This document shows, in pieces, positions 34,968-44,180 of a DNA stretch of 64,000 nt (position 1 is its first letter; each line of letters opens with the position of its first letter). Source of the DNA: an uncultured Bacteroidales bacterium. Lineage in GTDB: Bacteria; Bacteroidota; Bacteroidia; Bacteroidales; Paludibacteraceae. Made by a program: the position numbers and the translations under genes. The DNA is taken from contig CAKUYO010000002.1 of assembly GCA_934716995.1 (NCBI GenBank), positions 124,001-188,000 of the forward strand, given 5' to 3'. The notes under the pieces are model-generated. The model saw only the letters and a list, made by a program, of their open reading frames with translations. It searched no databases and was not told the origin of the DNA.

Positions 34968-37900
34968 TCAAAGCGTGATATTCAAGCCGAAAGAAAGAGT
35001 GCGGCTTTGCGGATAGCAGCCTGCATCGATACCGATACTGGTGCCGCCCGAACCGATTTCGGGGTCAAAACCGTCATAGCCCGTAAAGGTCAACAGGTTC
35101 TCAGCCGAGAAATAGAGACGCAGACGCTGCAAACGGATTTTCTGCATCCATTGTTTCGGGAACGAGTAGCCGAGTTGCAGTGTTTTCAGGCGCAAGTAGG
35201 CTCCGTTCTTGATATAGAGGTCGCTCGAGCGCCAGTTGTCGTTGGGGTCCTGCTCGGTCATACGCGGGATGGTATTGGAGGTGTGCGGTCCCGTCCAGCG
35301 GTCGATAATCCATGCCGGTTGGTTGGAGAGTGCCAGGTCGGGGCGGCGTGTGGCATCAAAAATATCGTTGCCCGCCACGCCTTGAAAAAACAGCGAGAGG
35401 TCTATCCCCTGCCAATCCATAGCAATAGTGAACGAATAGGTGATGTCGGGCATACCCTTGCCTATCTTGGTACGGTCGTGGTCGTCTATTTTGCCATCGC
35501 CGTTCACATCCACAAAGCGGACATCGCCGGGTTGGGCATTGGGTTGCAGCAGTTCGCCGTTGCTATTGACATACGAGTTCACTTCGTCCTGCGTTTGGAA
35601 CAGCCCGTCCGTTTTATAACCATAGAAGAACGGATAGACTTCGCCATTCTCCGCACGACTGACCACGCCTACTCCCTGTACGTTATCAAGGTTGGAAGAA
35701 CCCGTCTCGTTGCCATAGTCAATCAGGCGGTTGTAGAGATACGAGATATTCCCCGACAGTGCCATATTGACCGGTCCGGCTTTGAACTTATAGGACAAGT
35801 CTGCCTCCACACCCTGGTTGAGCATCTTGCCGCCGTTTGTCCATGGCGCATCAATACCCACATACGCAGGCAACAAAGCGGGCATAAGCATATCCTGCGT
35901 AACCTTGTAGAAATAGTCCAAGTTGAGCGTAAGGGCATTGTTCATAAACCCGAGTTCGAGACCGATGTCGGTTTGGCGCGAAGTCTCCCATTGCAGGTCG
36001 GCATTGGCAAGGCGTCCCTGACGCACACCGGTAACAATCTGCTCCGAGTCGCCCTTGCCGAAAGTATAGTTACTGCCGCTGACGATGAGCGAAGTATAAG
36101 CAAAATCAGAGATACGGTCATTACCGTTCATACCCCATGACCCGCGCAGTTTGAATGCCGACCACCACGACGGGGCTTGGCTCCAAAAATCTTCACGGGC
36201 AATGTTCCAACCCAGCGAGAACGAGGGGAACAGTCCCCAACGCTTGTTGCTGCCGAACTTGTCCGAACCGTCGCAACGGAGTGAGAACTGGGCTATATAA
36301 CGCTCGCGATAGTTGTAGTTGAGACGTGCAAAATACGATGCCCCCGCCGAATACGAGCGTCCGCCGCTTGTCGATTGCTCGGCACGTGTCCCCTGCGTAT
36401 AGTCGATAGTGGCTTTATAGGGATCATACGACGGGAGGTCGTAGGCGGTGCCGCTGACATACGAATAGGAAGTCTTGGTGGCACTTTGCCCAAGCAGGAC
36501 ACCCAACTCGTGCGCATCGGCAAACGTGTGGTTGTAACTGAGCGTATTCTCCACCTGCCACGTGTAAGTGCGGCTTTGGCTGCTGCTCACACTCGAGGTC
36601 GTACTGCTGCCCGCACCGCCCGAACTGAGATAATACGGGTAGGAATAACCGTCGTAGCGTCCGAAATTGAAATCGGCATTGAAAGCGGTCTTCCATACCA
36701 ACCCGTCATAGAGTTGCAGTTCGCCCGTCAGATTGGCAGTGAAGCGGTCGGAGTAGTTCCAACCGGCCGGTAACTCCAGATTGGCAATCGGGTTGATGAC
36801 CTCGCTCATCGTAATATCGGGCACAGAATAGACACGTCCGTTTTTGTCGGTAATAGCCGTAGGATATTTTGCCAGTACCGCATCGGGGTCGGTGGCAAAG
36901 ACCGGTTGGGTCGGGTCAATCAGCAATGCCGAACCGAGAGGCGAATAGAACGCCGAGTTCTCGGCAATACCCGTCGATTTGACATTCGAATAGTTGATAT
37001 TGCTGGTGAATGTCAGACGGTTGAGCCAACTGCGCTCTTGTGTATCAATCACTTTATACACATTGTTGTTGCGCACCGAATAGCGGGTGTAGTTGGAACG
37101 GTTGAAATTGCCGCCCACGATACCGTCCTGGTCGAAATAGCCGAAAGAGAGAAAATACGACACCTTGTCCGAACCGCCGTTGAGGTTCACCTGATGGCTC
37201 TGCACCATAGCATTGTAGTTGAAAAGCGCATCCTGCCAGTTCGTACCGGGGTCGGAGGTGATAGTGGAAAAATAAGGAGCATTACCATCGTTGATACGCG
37301 CCTCGTTGAGAATGGTCTGATACCACGGACCATTCAGCACCGCTTTCTGTTTCCACGGGTTCTGGAATCCGATATTCATATCATACGAAATAGATGCACG
37401 CTGGTTGAAAGAGCCGTTCTTGGTAGTAACCAGAATAACGCCGTTTGCGCCCTTGGTACCATAGATAGCCGCCGATGCCGCATCTTTCAGCACCTCGATT
37501 GACTCAATATCCGTAGGGTTCAGATAATCGATATTCCCCACTGGCATACCGTCCACCACATAAAGCGGCGAAGCATCATTGATTGTACCCACGCCGCGGA
37601 TATTCACCTTCGCAGCCGCTCCCGGTTGACCGGAAGAGGAAGTAATGGTTACGCCCGAGGCTTTTCCCTTGAGCATATTGTCCACACGCGTAGGGATGAC
37701 ATTCTCGAGGTCTTCGGCACTCACCTTGCTGATTGCCGCCGTAACCACCGACTTTTTCTGTACGCCATAGCCCACTACCACTACTTCTTCGAGGGCTTTG
37801 GTATCCTCTTGCAGGACGATTTTGCCGCTATGCTGCAATGCCTTGGCGGAGATACGCTTTGTGGCATAGCCGAGATAGGAGATCTCCAACTCGGCATTGT

Positions 37901-38087
37901 CTGCCGCCTCAATAGCAAAATGACCGTCAAAATCCGTTACCGTACCCGTAGTGGTACCCACCACCTTGACCGCCGCACCGATAACGGGGTCGCCGTTGCC
38001 ATCCACCACCGTTCCCGATAGCGATTGCGCCCAAGCCGAAGCAACGGCAAAAAGAAAACATAATGATACAAATAATCGCTGTTTCAT
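34968..38087 (-). CDS. SusC-family TonB-dependent outer-membrane transporter
   Basis: Imports oligosaccharide across the outer membrane using TonB energy, with the SusD lipoprotein as lid. It has 1039 residues starting MKQRLFVSLCFLFAVASAWA. A carboxypeptidase-like domain (SLSGTVVDGNGDPVIGAAVK) at 22-105 is followed by the TonB box/plug (EEVVVVGYGVQKKS, VDNMLKGKASGV, SIEVLKDAASAAIYGTKGAN). The 22-strand barrel ends in the hallmark SFGLNITL. The start is 4 bases from the rhaD stop, so uptake and rhamnose catabolism share a transcript. I chose the ATG at 38087 because the longer frame would read back into rhaD. Confidence 0.95.
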   Translation of the reverse strand: MKQRLFVSLCFLFAVASAWAQSLSGTVVDGNGDPVIGAAVKVVGTTTGTVTDFDGHFAIEAADNAELEISYLGYATKRISAKALQHSGKIVLQEDTKALEEVVVVGYGVQKKSVVTAAISKVSAEDLENVIPTRVDNMLKGKASGVTITSSSGQPGAAAKVNIRGVGTINDASPLYVVDGMPVGNIDYLNPTDIESIEVLKDAASAAIYGTKGANGVILVTTKNGSFNQRASISYDMNIGFQNPWKQKAVLNGPWYQTILNEARINDGNAPYFSTITSDPGTNWQDALFNYNAMVQSHQVNLNGGSDKVSYFLSFGYFDQDGIVGGNFNRSNYTRYSVRNNNVYKVIDTQERSWLNRLTFTSNINYSNVKSTGIAENSAFYSPLGSALLIDPTQPVFATDPDAVLAKYPTAITDKNGRVYSVPDITMSEVINPIANLELPAGWNYSDRFTANLTGELQLYDGLVWKTAFNADFNFGRYDGYSYPYYLSSGGAGSSTTSSVSSSQSRTYTWQVENTLSYNHTFADAHELGVLLGQSATKTSYSYVSGTAYDLPSYDPYKATIDYTQGTRAEQSTSGGRSYSAGASYFARLNYNYRERYIAQFSLRCDGSDKFGSNKRWGLFPSFSLGWNIAREDFWSQAPSWWSAFKLRGSWGMNGNDRISDFAYTSLIVSGSNYTFGKGDSEQIVTGVRQGRLANADLQWETSRQTDIGLELGFMNNALTLNLDYFYKVTQDMLMPALLPAYVGIDAPWTNGGKMLNQGVEADLSYKFKAGPVNMALSGNISYLYNRLIDYGNETGSSNLDNVQGVGVVSRAENGEVYPFFYGYKTDGLFQTQDEVNSYVNSNGELLQPNAQPGDVRFVDVNGDGKIDDHDRTKIGKGMPDITYSFTIAMDWQGIDLSLFFQGVAGNDIFDATRRPDLALSNQPAWIIDRWTGPHTSNTIPRMTEQDPNDNWRSSDLYIKNGAYLRLKTLQLGYSFPKQWMQKIRLQRLRLYFSAENLLTFTGYDGFDPEIGSGGTSIGIDAGCYPQSRTLSFGLNITL

Positions 38088-38091
38088 GATA

Positions 38092-38910
38092 TTAACAAGG
38101 TCTGTTTTTAGGAAGATTGAATATGCGTTGTACATCGCGCATCTGCTCATCGGTCATTCCTTGCGGTTCAAATCCCATAGAGTGCGCACACAAGTAGATA
38201 GTAGCGGCTTTGTTCAGCACATCCACTTGGTCGAAAGCATCCATTATGTCCTGCCCGACGGCAAACACACCGTGCTTCTCCCATAGCGTTACATCATAGT
38301 GATGTATCTGTCCGAGTGTAGCCTCTGCCAGTTCCATGCTTCCCGGCACCTGATACGGCACCACCCCTATACCGAGTGGCGCAAATGCCAAAGTCTCGGG
38401 AATCATCGACCACAGCGTACGGGTCAATACCTCGGAATCCAAGAAACGGGGACTGTGGCTCATCGCTACCAACTCAATCGGGTGAGTATGGAGCGTGGCT
38501 TTGTACCGGCTACCTGTTTGCTGCAAATAGTTGTGCACCATCAGGTGGGACGGCAACTCGGAGGTTGGCGCAATCGCATTGTCGGCGATAATCTCATAGT
38601 GCGCCCCGTCGGCGGTGATACGTATCACCGACCCGTTAGCCATCGGGTGGCGTGCCAAATCGCGCATACGCTTCTGTGTTCCTTTGCAATAGAAATACAT
38701 ACCGGCTATTGCGGACAATGTCTGTCCTATAGCAATGGTACCACTTAGCGCAGGCAACATACTCCAGTCGGGAGTGGCATACTCGGAGATATTCACCGTG
38801 ATGTTCCCGCCGTTGCGTTCACCCCAGCCTTTCGCCCATATATGCCCTGCCACTTCGGCTACATCCGTTACGGTAGCACGCAGAGCCGCATTTGTGTCTA
38901 AAATACTCAT
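38092..38910 (-). CDS. rhaD: L-rhamnulose-1-phosphate aldolase
   Basis: Splits rhamnulose 1-phosphate into dihydroxyacetone phosphate and L-lactaldehyde. It has 272 residues (E. coli RhaD 274). Class II aldolase motifs are visible: WGERNGGNITVN, the zinc-ligand stretch ATLHTHPIELVAMS, PGSMELAEAT and LWEKHGVFAVG. The ATG at 38910 overlaps the rhaT stop (ATGA); a longer frame from 38997 is not used. No lactaldehyde-handling enzyme is encoded beside it. Confidence 0.93.
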   Translation of the reverse strand: MSILDTNAALRATVTDVAEVAGHIWAKGWGERNGGNITVNISEYATPDWSMLPALSGTIAIGQTLSAIAGMYFYCKGTQKRMRDLARHPMANGSVIRITADGAHYEIIADNAIAPTSELPSHLMVHNYLQQTGSRYKATLHTHPIELVAMSHSPRFLDSEVLTRTLWSMIPETLAFAPLGIGVVPYQVPGSMELAEATLGQIHHYDVTLWEKHGVFAVGQDIMDAFDQVDVLNKAATIYLCAHSMGFEPQGMTDEQMRDVQRIFNLPKNRPC

Positions 38911-39899
38911 ATCAGATATGGTAAAAAACAACTGAAAATCAAAATTATAATACCCGCAAGCAGTACCGCAATCGTTCTGCGGGAGCAGCCGCGCCATTCT
39001 TTAAGGATAATGCCCCATACATTGCTAAACACTACGTTCAGTGCCATCAGTATGCAGAAAGCAAACGTCATCAGGGTCGGACTTTCGGTCAGGAAGCCCT
39101 TGCCAAGCGACAGACCGAAGAACTGACTGTACCACAGCGCACCTGCCAATGCGCAGAAAAACAGATTGTTTGCCCATACCCCTTTCTCACAATAATCGGA
39201 GAATGTATGGTTGCGGCGGTTCTGGTACAGGCAATAGACCATATTGGTCAGAAAACCGCCGAATGTAACGAGCATGGTAGCGGGCAGCGAGCGGAACATC
39301 GGATTTACACCGGCAAAACACAAATCCGCTCCCTTCGCCAAACCGATATTGAAGCACGCCGACATCAGTCCCGCCAGCAGAGCCACTCCGATACCTTTAC
39401 CGAAATGGAACTCCTTCACCGTATCTCCCTGCACTTTGGCTTTCATATTGCCTGCGACACCGATAACGGCAATGCCAATCAGCGTTACCACTACCCCGAT
39501 GACAACCGATGTGGTCAGGTCGGCTGCGTGCCCTGTCAGTACGGGAGCCAGTATCGTTCCCATACCCGCACACGTACCCAAGGCTATCGATTGACCGAGT
39601 GCCACCCCTAAGTAGCGCATCGAGAGACCGAAAGTCAGTCCGCCCACACCCCACAATACACCGTATCCGACGGTTTTCCCTACGGCTGCGGGATGTTGTG
39701 CCAACAGCGTCCACAGGCTTTCGCCCGCAGGTACAGCCAACAGTGCACCGAGCAACGGAAAAACAAGCCATGCAAATACGCCTTGCAGGAGCCAGTACGA
39801 CTCCCACGACCAACGGCGTATCTTGCGGATCGGTACGTAGCAACTGCTCTGGCAGAATGCACCGATGGCAATGATTAACAGTCCTATCAGAATACTCAT
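38907..39899 (-). CDS. rhaT: L-rhamnose/proton symporter
   Basis: An inner-membrane importer of L-rhamnose of 330 residues with about ten membrane segments (ILIGLLIIAIGAFCQSSCYV, then GVFAWLVFPLLGALLAV, LLAGIIILIFSCFLPYLI). The motif VPIRKIRRWSWESYW near the start is typical of RhaT. Its 5' end overlaps rhaA by four bases and its 3' end overlaps rhaD by four (ATGA at both), giving translational coupling. Confidence 0.92.
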   Translation of the reverse strand: MSILIGLLIIAIGAFCQSSCYVPIRKIRRWSWESYWLLQGVFAWLVFPLLGALLAVPAGESLWTLLAQHPAAVGKTVGYGVLWGVGGLTFGLSMRYLGVALGQSIALGTCAGMGTILAPVLTGHAADLTTSVVIGVVVTLIGIAVIGVAGNMKAKVQGDTVKEFHFGKGIGVALLAGLMSACFNIGLAKGADLCFAGVNPMFRSLPATMLVTFGGFLTNMVYCLYQNRRNHTFSDYCEKGVWANNLFFCALAGALWYSQFFGLSLGKGFLTESPTLMTFAFCILMALNVVFSNVWGIILKEWRGCSRRTIAVLLAGIIILIFSCFLPYLI

Positions 39900-41149
39900 C
39901 GTTTGCCGGTTACTTCACGTTCGTATTGCTCCACCTCGGAGATAAAATCCAACCCGACAGGTACATTATTGCGCACACAGAACTCGTCATATACAGCCGC
40001 CCAAGGCATCGATTTCTCTTCCTCGATAGCCGCCAGTTTCTCAAATCCTTTGCCGTTCAACTCGTACTCGCGAATGGTCTGAACGGGTTCCAGCAGGGCG
40101 CGTGTCATACTGCGCTGTGCAGCACGCGAACCGATAACGTACGCCCCGATACGGTTGATAGAGCCGTCGAAATAGTCCAATCCGTAATGTACACGGTTGA
40201 GCGCATCGGCACGCACTATCTCTTGGAATAGTTCCAGTGTCGGGTCGTCCATCAGCGTTACGTGATCGGAATCCCAACGCACGGGACGCGATACGTGCAA
40301 CATCAGTTCGGGTACAAACAGCAGCATTGCGCTCACTTTGTCCGCCACCGACTCCGTCGGGTGGAAATGCCCCGTATCCAACGTGATGATTACATTGTTC
40401 TTTGCCGCATACGCCGTGTAGAAATCATTGCTTCCGCAGGTCATCGTCTCCAAACCGATACCGAACACCTTGCTTTCCAAACAGGGCTTTTCCCACTCGT
40501 ATTTTACCGATAGTATGTCGTCCAGGCTCTCTTTGAGCAATGTACGGTAAAGCGAGCGGTTCACCGTCAGGTCTTTGCTCCCGTCATGTATCCAGATATT
40601 CAATATACACGGGTCTTGCTGGTATTCGCCCATCGCATTGGCAATACTCCGGCAACGTTTGATATGCTCTATCCAAAACTCACGAATCGACTTGTCCGGA
40701 TTGGAAATAGTCAGGTTGCCTGATTTCGGATGCGAGAAATTGGTGGAGTTGAAATCCAACTTGGTATTATGCTCCCGTCCCCACTCCATCCAGCCGCGGA
40801 ACATATCCGTGTTGCACTCGTTGCGGTCAATCATCTTTCCGCCGAACTCCCCGTAAATCTCATGCAGGTTCAGGCGGTGCGTACCGGGGATAAGGCTCTT
40901 GGCTTTCAGTATGTCCGCACGCAGTTCGTCTATATTGCGTGCCTTGCCGGGATAGTTGCCCGTACTCTGGATTCCGCCCGACATAGCCCCGGCCTTGGGT
41001 TCGAAGCCGCACACATCGTCCGCCTGCCAGCAGTGCATCGACAGATGGAAGTCTTGTAGTTGTTGCAGTACCTTCTCGGTATCAACGCCCGTCTCGGCAT
41101 ACCGCTCGCGGGCTATGGCATACGCCTGATGTACTAAATGGTCTTTCAT
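39896..41149 (-). CDS. rhaA: L-rhamnose isomerase
   Basis: Converts L-rhamnose to L-rhamnulose with a divalent metal. It has 417 residues (E. coli RhaA 419). Diagnostic stretches are FHLSMHCWQADDVCGFE, SGGIQSTGNYPGKA, HRLNLHEIYGEFGG, LDFNSTNFSHPKSG, ILNIWIHDGSKD and ITLDTGHFHPTE, the last two carrying metal ligands. It is encoded directly next to rhaB with no spacer. The C-terminus and rhaT start share ATGA. Confidence 0.95.
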   Translation of the reverse strand: MKDHLVHQAYAIARERYAETGVDTEKVLQQLQDFHLSMHCWQADDVCGFEPKAGAMSGGIQSTGNYPGKARNIDELRADILKAKSLIPGTHRLNLHEIYGEFGGKMIDRNECNTDMFRGWMEWGREHNTKLDFNSTNFSHPKSGNLTISNPDKSIREFWIEHIKRCRSIANAMGEYQQDPCILNIWIHDGSKDLTVNRSLYRTLLKESLDDILSVKYEWEKPCLESKVFGIGLETMTCGSNDFYTAYAAKNNVIITLDTGHFHPTESVADKVSAMLLFVPELMLHVSRPVRWDSDHVTLMDDPTLELFQEIVRADALNRVHYGLDYFDGSINRIGAYVIGSRAAQRSMTRALLEPVQTIREYELNGKGFEKLAAIEEEKSMPWAAVYDEFCVRNNVPVGLDFISEVEQYEREVTGKR

Positions 41150-42577
41150 TTATAGTTGGGGATTAAATGTTTTCAATTCCACGGATTGGCGGATAATCCT
41201 GCGTATTTCTGCGAGGTTTTTCACAACCCCCGTCGCCTGCGCCTGTATCATCGCATTGCCTATTACGGTAGCCTCCGTCGGACCTGCTATCACAGGTGCA
41301 CCTACCGCATTGGCAGTCAGTTGGTTAAGCAGTCCGTTTTGCGCACCGCCGCCTATTACAAACAGGCATTTCAGCGTCTTGCCCGTCAGTTGTTGCAGTC
41401 GTACAAACACCTGCGCATAGCGGTTAGCCAAACTCATAAAGATAGTTGCCATCGTCTCATCATCCGCCATCTCTCGCCCTGCCAATGCCGCGATAGCGTC
41501 CGCCATACGCGTCGGGCTTGCCAAAGAGGTATCATCGGGGTTTATCACCGCATAGCGTTTCCCTCTGACAGCCTTTTCCGCCATATCGATAATTTGCGGG
41601 TAAGCATAATCTTTTCCCTCCGTTTTCCATTGCTTGCGGCATTGTTCCAACAGCCACATACCCGTTATATTCTTCAGATATCGTACCGTACCGTCTATAC
41701 CGCCCTCATTGGTAAAATTCTCTTTCTCGCTATCCTCCGTCAAAATCGGCTCAGGCAACTCCACCCCCATCAGACTCCATGTTCCCGAACTGAGATAAGC
41801 AAAATCCTCATCCTCTGCAGGTACGGCGGCTACGGCGCTACCCGTATCATGCCCCGCCACGGCTATCACCGGCACTGCACCTAATCCCGTCTCGGCTTGC
41901 ACACTTTCCGAGAGATTGCCGATACGCTGCCCGGGTTGCACATACCGCCCAAGCATTGCCGCATCCATACCCACCAAACGAAGCAACTCACCATCCGTCT
42001 CACGTGTGTACGCGTTCATCATATTGGAGGTACTCAATGCCGTATATTCGCAAACCGTCTCGCCTGTTAGTAGGTAACTGATTGCATCGGGCATAAACAG
42101 CATCTTCGCTGCCGCCTCCTTTGGAGCAAAACCGCTCTCATTCTGCGCATAGAGTTGAAACAACGTATTAAAATCCAATGTCTGAATGCCGGTAAGGCGA
42201 TACAACTCGTGGCGCGATATATGGGCAAACACTTTTTCAGGAGTACCTTGTGTATATGGGTCTCTATAGGCAATCGGCTGCCCGAGAATTGTCCCATCCT
42301 TACCTATCCACACGACATCCACCCCCCATGTATCCACACCTATCGAATCAATATGTATCCCTAATTCTGCCGCACTGCGCAAACCCTCTTTAATCTCCGA
42401 CCATAGCGCATAAATATCCCAATAAAAGTGTTCGCCCGTTTTGATAATCGGGTTACCAAAACGGCGAAGCACTTCCATTCCGATGTGAGATGTATCACCC
42501 TCACACCGGTCCAAACTAACCAAAACAACTCTTCCGCTGGTTGCACCTAAATCTATGCCTATGAAATGGTGTTTCAT
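41150..42577 (-). CDS. rhaB: Rhamnulokinase
   Basis: Phosphorylates L-rhamnulose at O-1 with ATP. It has 475 residues of the FGGY kinase fold: FIGIDLGATSGRVVL (ATP phosphate loop), SIGVDTWGVDVVW, VIAVAGHDTGSAVAAVP (catalytic Asp), and CLFVIGGGAQNGLLNQLTA (adenosine motif). It is the first gene of the long - strand operon; the spacer to the divergent regulator holds the presumed control sites. Confidence 0.95.
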   Translation of the reverse strand: MKHHFIGIDLGATSGRVVLVSLDRCEGDTSHIGMEVLRRFGNPIIKTGEHFYWDIYALWSEIKEGLRSAAELGIHIDSIGVDTWGVDVVWIGKDGTILGQPIAYRDPYTQGTPEKVFAHISRHELYRLTGIQTLDFNTLFQLYAQNESGFAPKEAAAKMLFMPDAISYLLTGETVCEYTALSTSNMMNAYTRETDGELLRLVGMDAAMLGRYVQPGQRIGNLSESVQAETGLGAVPVIAVAGHDTGSAVAAVPAEDEDFAYLSSGTWSLMGVELPEPILTEDSEKENFTNEGGIDGTVRYLKNITGMWLLEQCRKQWKTEGKDYAYPQIIDMAEKAVRGKRYAVINPDDTSLASPTRMADAIAALAGREMADDETMATIFMSLANRYAQVFVRLQQLTGKTLKCLFVIGGGAQNGLLNQLTANAVGAPVIAGPTEATVIGNAMIQAQATGVVKNLAEIRRIIRQSVELKTFNPQL

Positions 42578-42609
42578 GGTATGTCTCGTGTGTTTTCTGA
42601 TTTCGACTG

Positions 42610-42674
42610 CAAAAGTACAGCAAAAAAATTACATACACATTTGCATATTGACAAAAAAGGTACTAATTTTGACA
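42610..42674 (-). promoter_or_regulatory. Candidate rha operon promoter and AraC-type operator
   Basis: On the - strand the box TACTTTTG (42610-42617) fits the -7 element, but the expected TTTG 20 nt upstream is missing, which is typical of an activator-dependent promoter. Upstream of it, TTGACAAAAA (42648) and TTGACACAAA (42669) stand as direct repeats 21 bp apart, two helix turns, the layout AraC-family activators bind. The position between rhaB and the regulator gene supports this. The operator is inferred. Confidence 0.5.
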
Positions 42675-42731
42675 CAAATTTCAAAACTTACTCACAAACA
42701 TGTTTTATAACATATAAATACACCCGTTTTT

Positions 42732-43637
42732 ATGGAAAAAAGTAAAGAAATGCACTACATGCCCATCTCGCAGCAAGATGAAGAATGGGGCATTGTTTGT
42801 ACTACGGCAGGACATCAGACCATTCCGCGCGGACAAGAATACCCGCCCGAAGGCGTTCACCCCAACGATTACTACTTCAACAAACTGAAAGGGCGCGTCC
42901 TGCGTGAATATCAAATGGTATATATTGTAGAGGGAGAAGGTTGGTTCGAGTCTGCCCATTGTGCCAAAACCGTCGTCAAAGCAGGTACTATGCTATTGCT
43001 ATTCCCTGGCGAATGGCACAACTATGCGCCCTGTAAAGAAACCGGCTGGAAAGAGTATTGGATCGGATTCCGTGGGCGGTACATCGACGAGCGTGTACAA
43101 AAAGGCTTTTTTAGCCCTGATCGTCCTATTGTATTTATAGGAAATGACATAAACATTGCCTCTTTCTATACCGACGTACTGCGTGAAGCACAGTTTGAAA
43201 AAAAAGGATTTCAACTACTCATCTCGAGTATCGTACTGCATATCCTCGGTATCGTTGTCTATCATCAAAACGCCACTCCCTACGAAAGTTCCGCCATATC
43301 CGACAAGATCGACCAAGCCAAGAACAAGATGAAAATGTGCATTGGGCAAAACGTGTCCCCCGAACAGATTGCGCAGGAACTGGGAATGGGCTACACATGG
43401 TTCCGTAGTATGTTCAAAGAGGTAACAGGTATCTCACCCGCACAGTACCAGCAGCAACTGCGTTACCTGCAAGCCAAGAGCCTGCTCTTGGGTTCTGACC
43501 TCAATATATCCGACATCGCCTACGACCTCGGCTTCAGCAGCGTGCACCATTTCTCCACGTTTTTCAGCAACCACGAGGGTATCTCCCCCCGCCAATTCCG
43601 CAAAGACCGCCAGCAGACCATCAACCCAAACAACTGA
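42732..43637 (+). CDS. AraC-family transcriptional regulator, probable rhamnose activator
   Basis: A 301-residue protein. Residues 1-150 form an AraC-type cupin sensing domain (YQMVYIVEGEGWFESA, GTMLLLFPGEWHNYAP). Residues 195-295 are the paired helix-turn-helix (ISPEQIAQELGMGYTW-like segment, FKEVTGISPAQYQQQLR, ISDIAYDLGFSSVHHFSTFF, SPRQFRKDR). Divergent transcription from rhaB is the normal place for a rhamnose-responsive regulator. L-rhamnose or rhamnulose as ligand is inferred from neighbours only, so no gene symbol is given. No canonical promoter was found in front of it. Confidence 0.88.
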   Translation: MEKSKEMHYMPISQQDEEWGIVCTTAGHQTIPRGQEYPPEGVHPNDYYFNKLKGRVLREYQMVYIVEGEGWFESAHCAKTVVKAGTMLLLFPGEWHNYAPCKETGWKEYWIGFRGRYIDERVQKGFFSPDRPIVFIGNDINIASFYTDVLREAQFEKKGFQLLISSIVLHILGIVVYHQNATPYESSAISDKIDQAKNKMKMCIGQNVSPEQIAQELGMGYTWFRSMFKEVTGISPAQYQQQLRYLQAKSLLLGSDLNISDIAYDLGFSSVHHFSTFFSNHEGISPRQFRKDRQQTINPNN

Positions 43638-43670
43638 TGCCGTCAAGTTACTACCGAGATACTGACAGGA

Positions 43671-43795
43671 GTAGGTGATTAGTAGGTGATTCCGCATAGG
43701 ATACGCATAGGATACACTCATGATAATAACCGCATCGGGTGATTATCGGGTGATTAACGGGTGATTAACGGGTGATTAACGGGTGATTAACGGGT
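43671..43795. repeat. Three adjacent period-11 arrays after the regulator gene
   Basis: GTAGGTGATTA x2 (43671-43692), CGCATAGGATA x2 (43693-43714) and GGGTGATTAAC x5 (43737-43791). All step by exactly 11 bases; the first and last share GGTGATTA. Confidence 0.88.
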
Positions 43796-43814
43796 TGTTC
43801 GTTATGGAATACTG

Positions 43815-44039
43815 GGCATTTACCCAGGAGTTGACACCAAGTGTCTGTATGACTATGAGCGCGGCGCGTGTTGCGCCGCAAGACAAGGTTTTGTTTGTTT
43901 TGTTTTATAATTTCCTTTATTTCTTTAATTTCTCTCGCACCGCATAGCGAGTGCGTAGGACATCTTTTGCCAATTTTCTTCCATTTTTCTTGCCGCTTGC
44001 GGCATAGGAGACATTAGTGCCAACTGCTGGGTAACCACC
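43815..44039. repeat. 225-bp palindrome-rich element B, copy 1
   Basis: The block is the reverse complement of 57483-57708 with about five differences by eye. It contains three hairpins: GCGGCGC/GCGCCGC with loop GTGTT, an imperfect CGCAC...GTGCG palindrome, and TGCCGC TT GCGGCA. There is no reading frame and no transposase. It fills most of the 543-base spacer before the SGNH gene. Confidence 0.9.
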
Positions 44040-44095
44040 GAATACTATGCGTTTACTTTTTTCAGATACCGGTCAATAGTAAAAAACATTCCGCA

Positions 44096-44127
44096 TTTGG
44101 TGGTACGGATAATTAGTTGTACCTTTG
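44096..44127 (+). promoter_or_regulatory. Promoter of the SGNH/MBOAT operon
   Basis: TTTG 44096-44099, a 20-nt spacer and TACCTTTG 44120-44127; the ATG is at 44181. Confidence 0.8.
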
Positions 44128-44180
44128 CAGAGAAAATCAGTTTCTATCATCTGCTGCATTAAATTATTCCTGTTTTTTCT

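Noticed and set aside
38907..38997. Extended N-terminus for RhaD
   Set aside because: The first 29 residues of the longer frame are unlike RhaD, and the ATG at 38910 overlaps the rhaT stop in the usual coupled way.
43671..43795. Possible CRISPR array
   Set aside because: The units are 11 bases, contiguous and without spacers; no cas genes are present.
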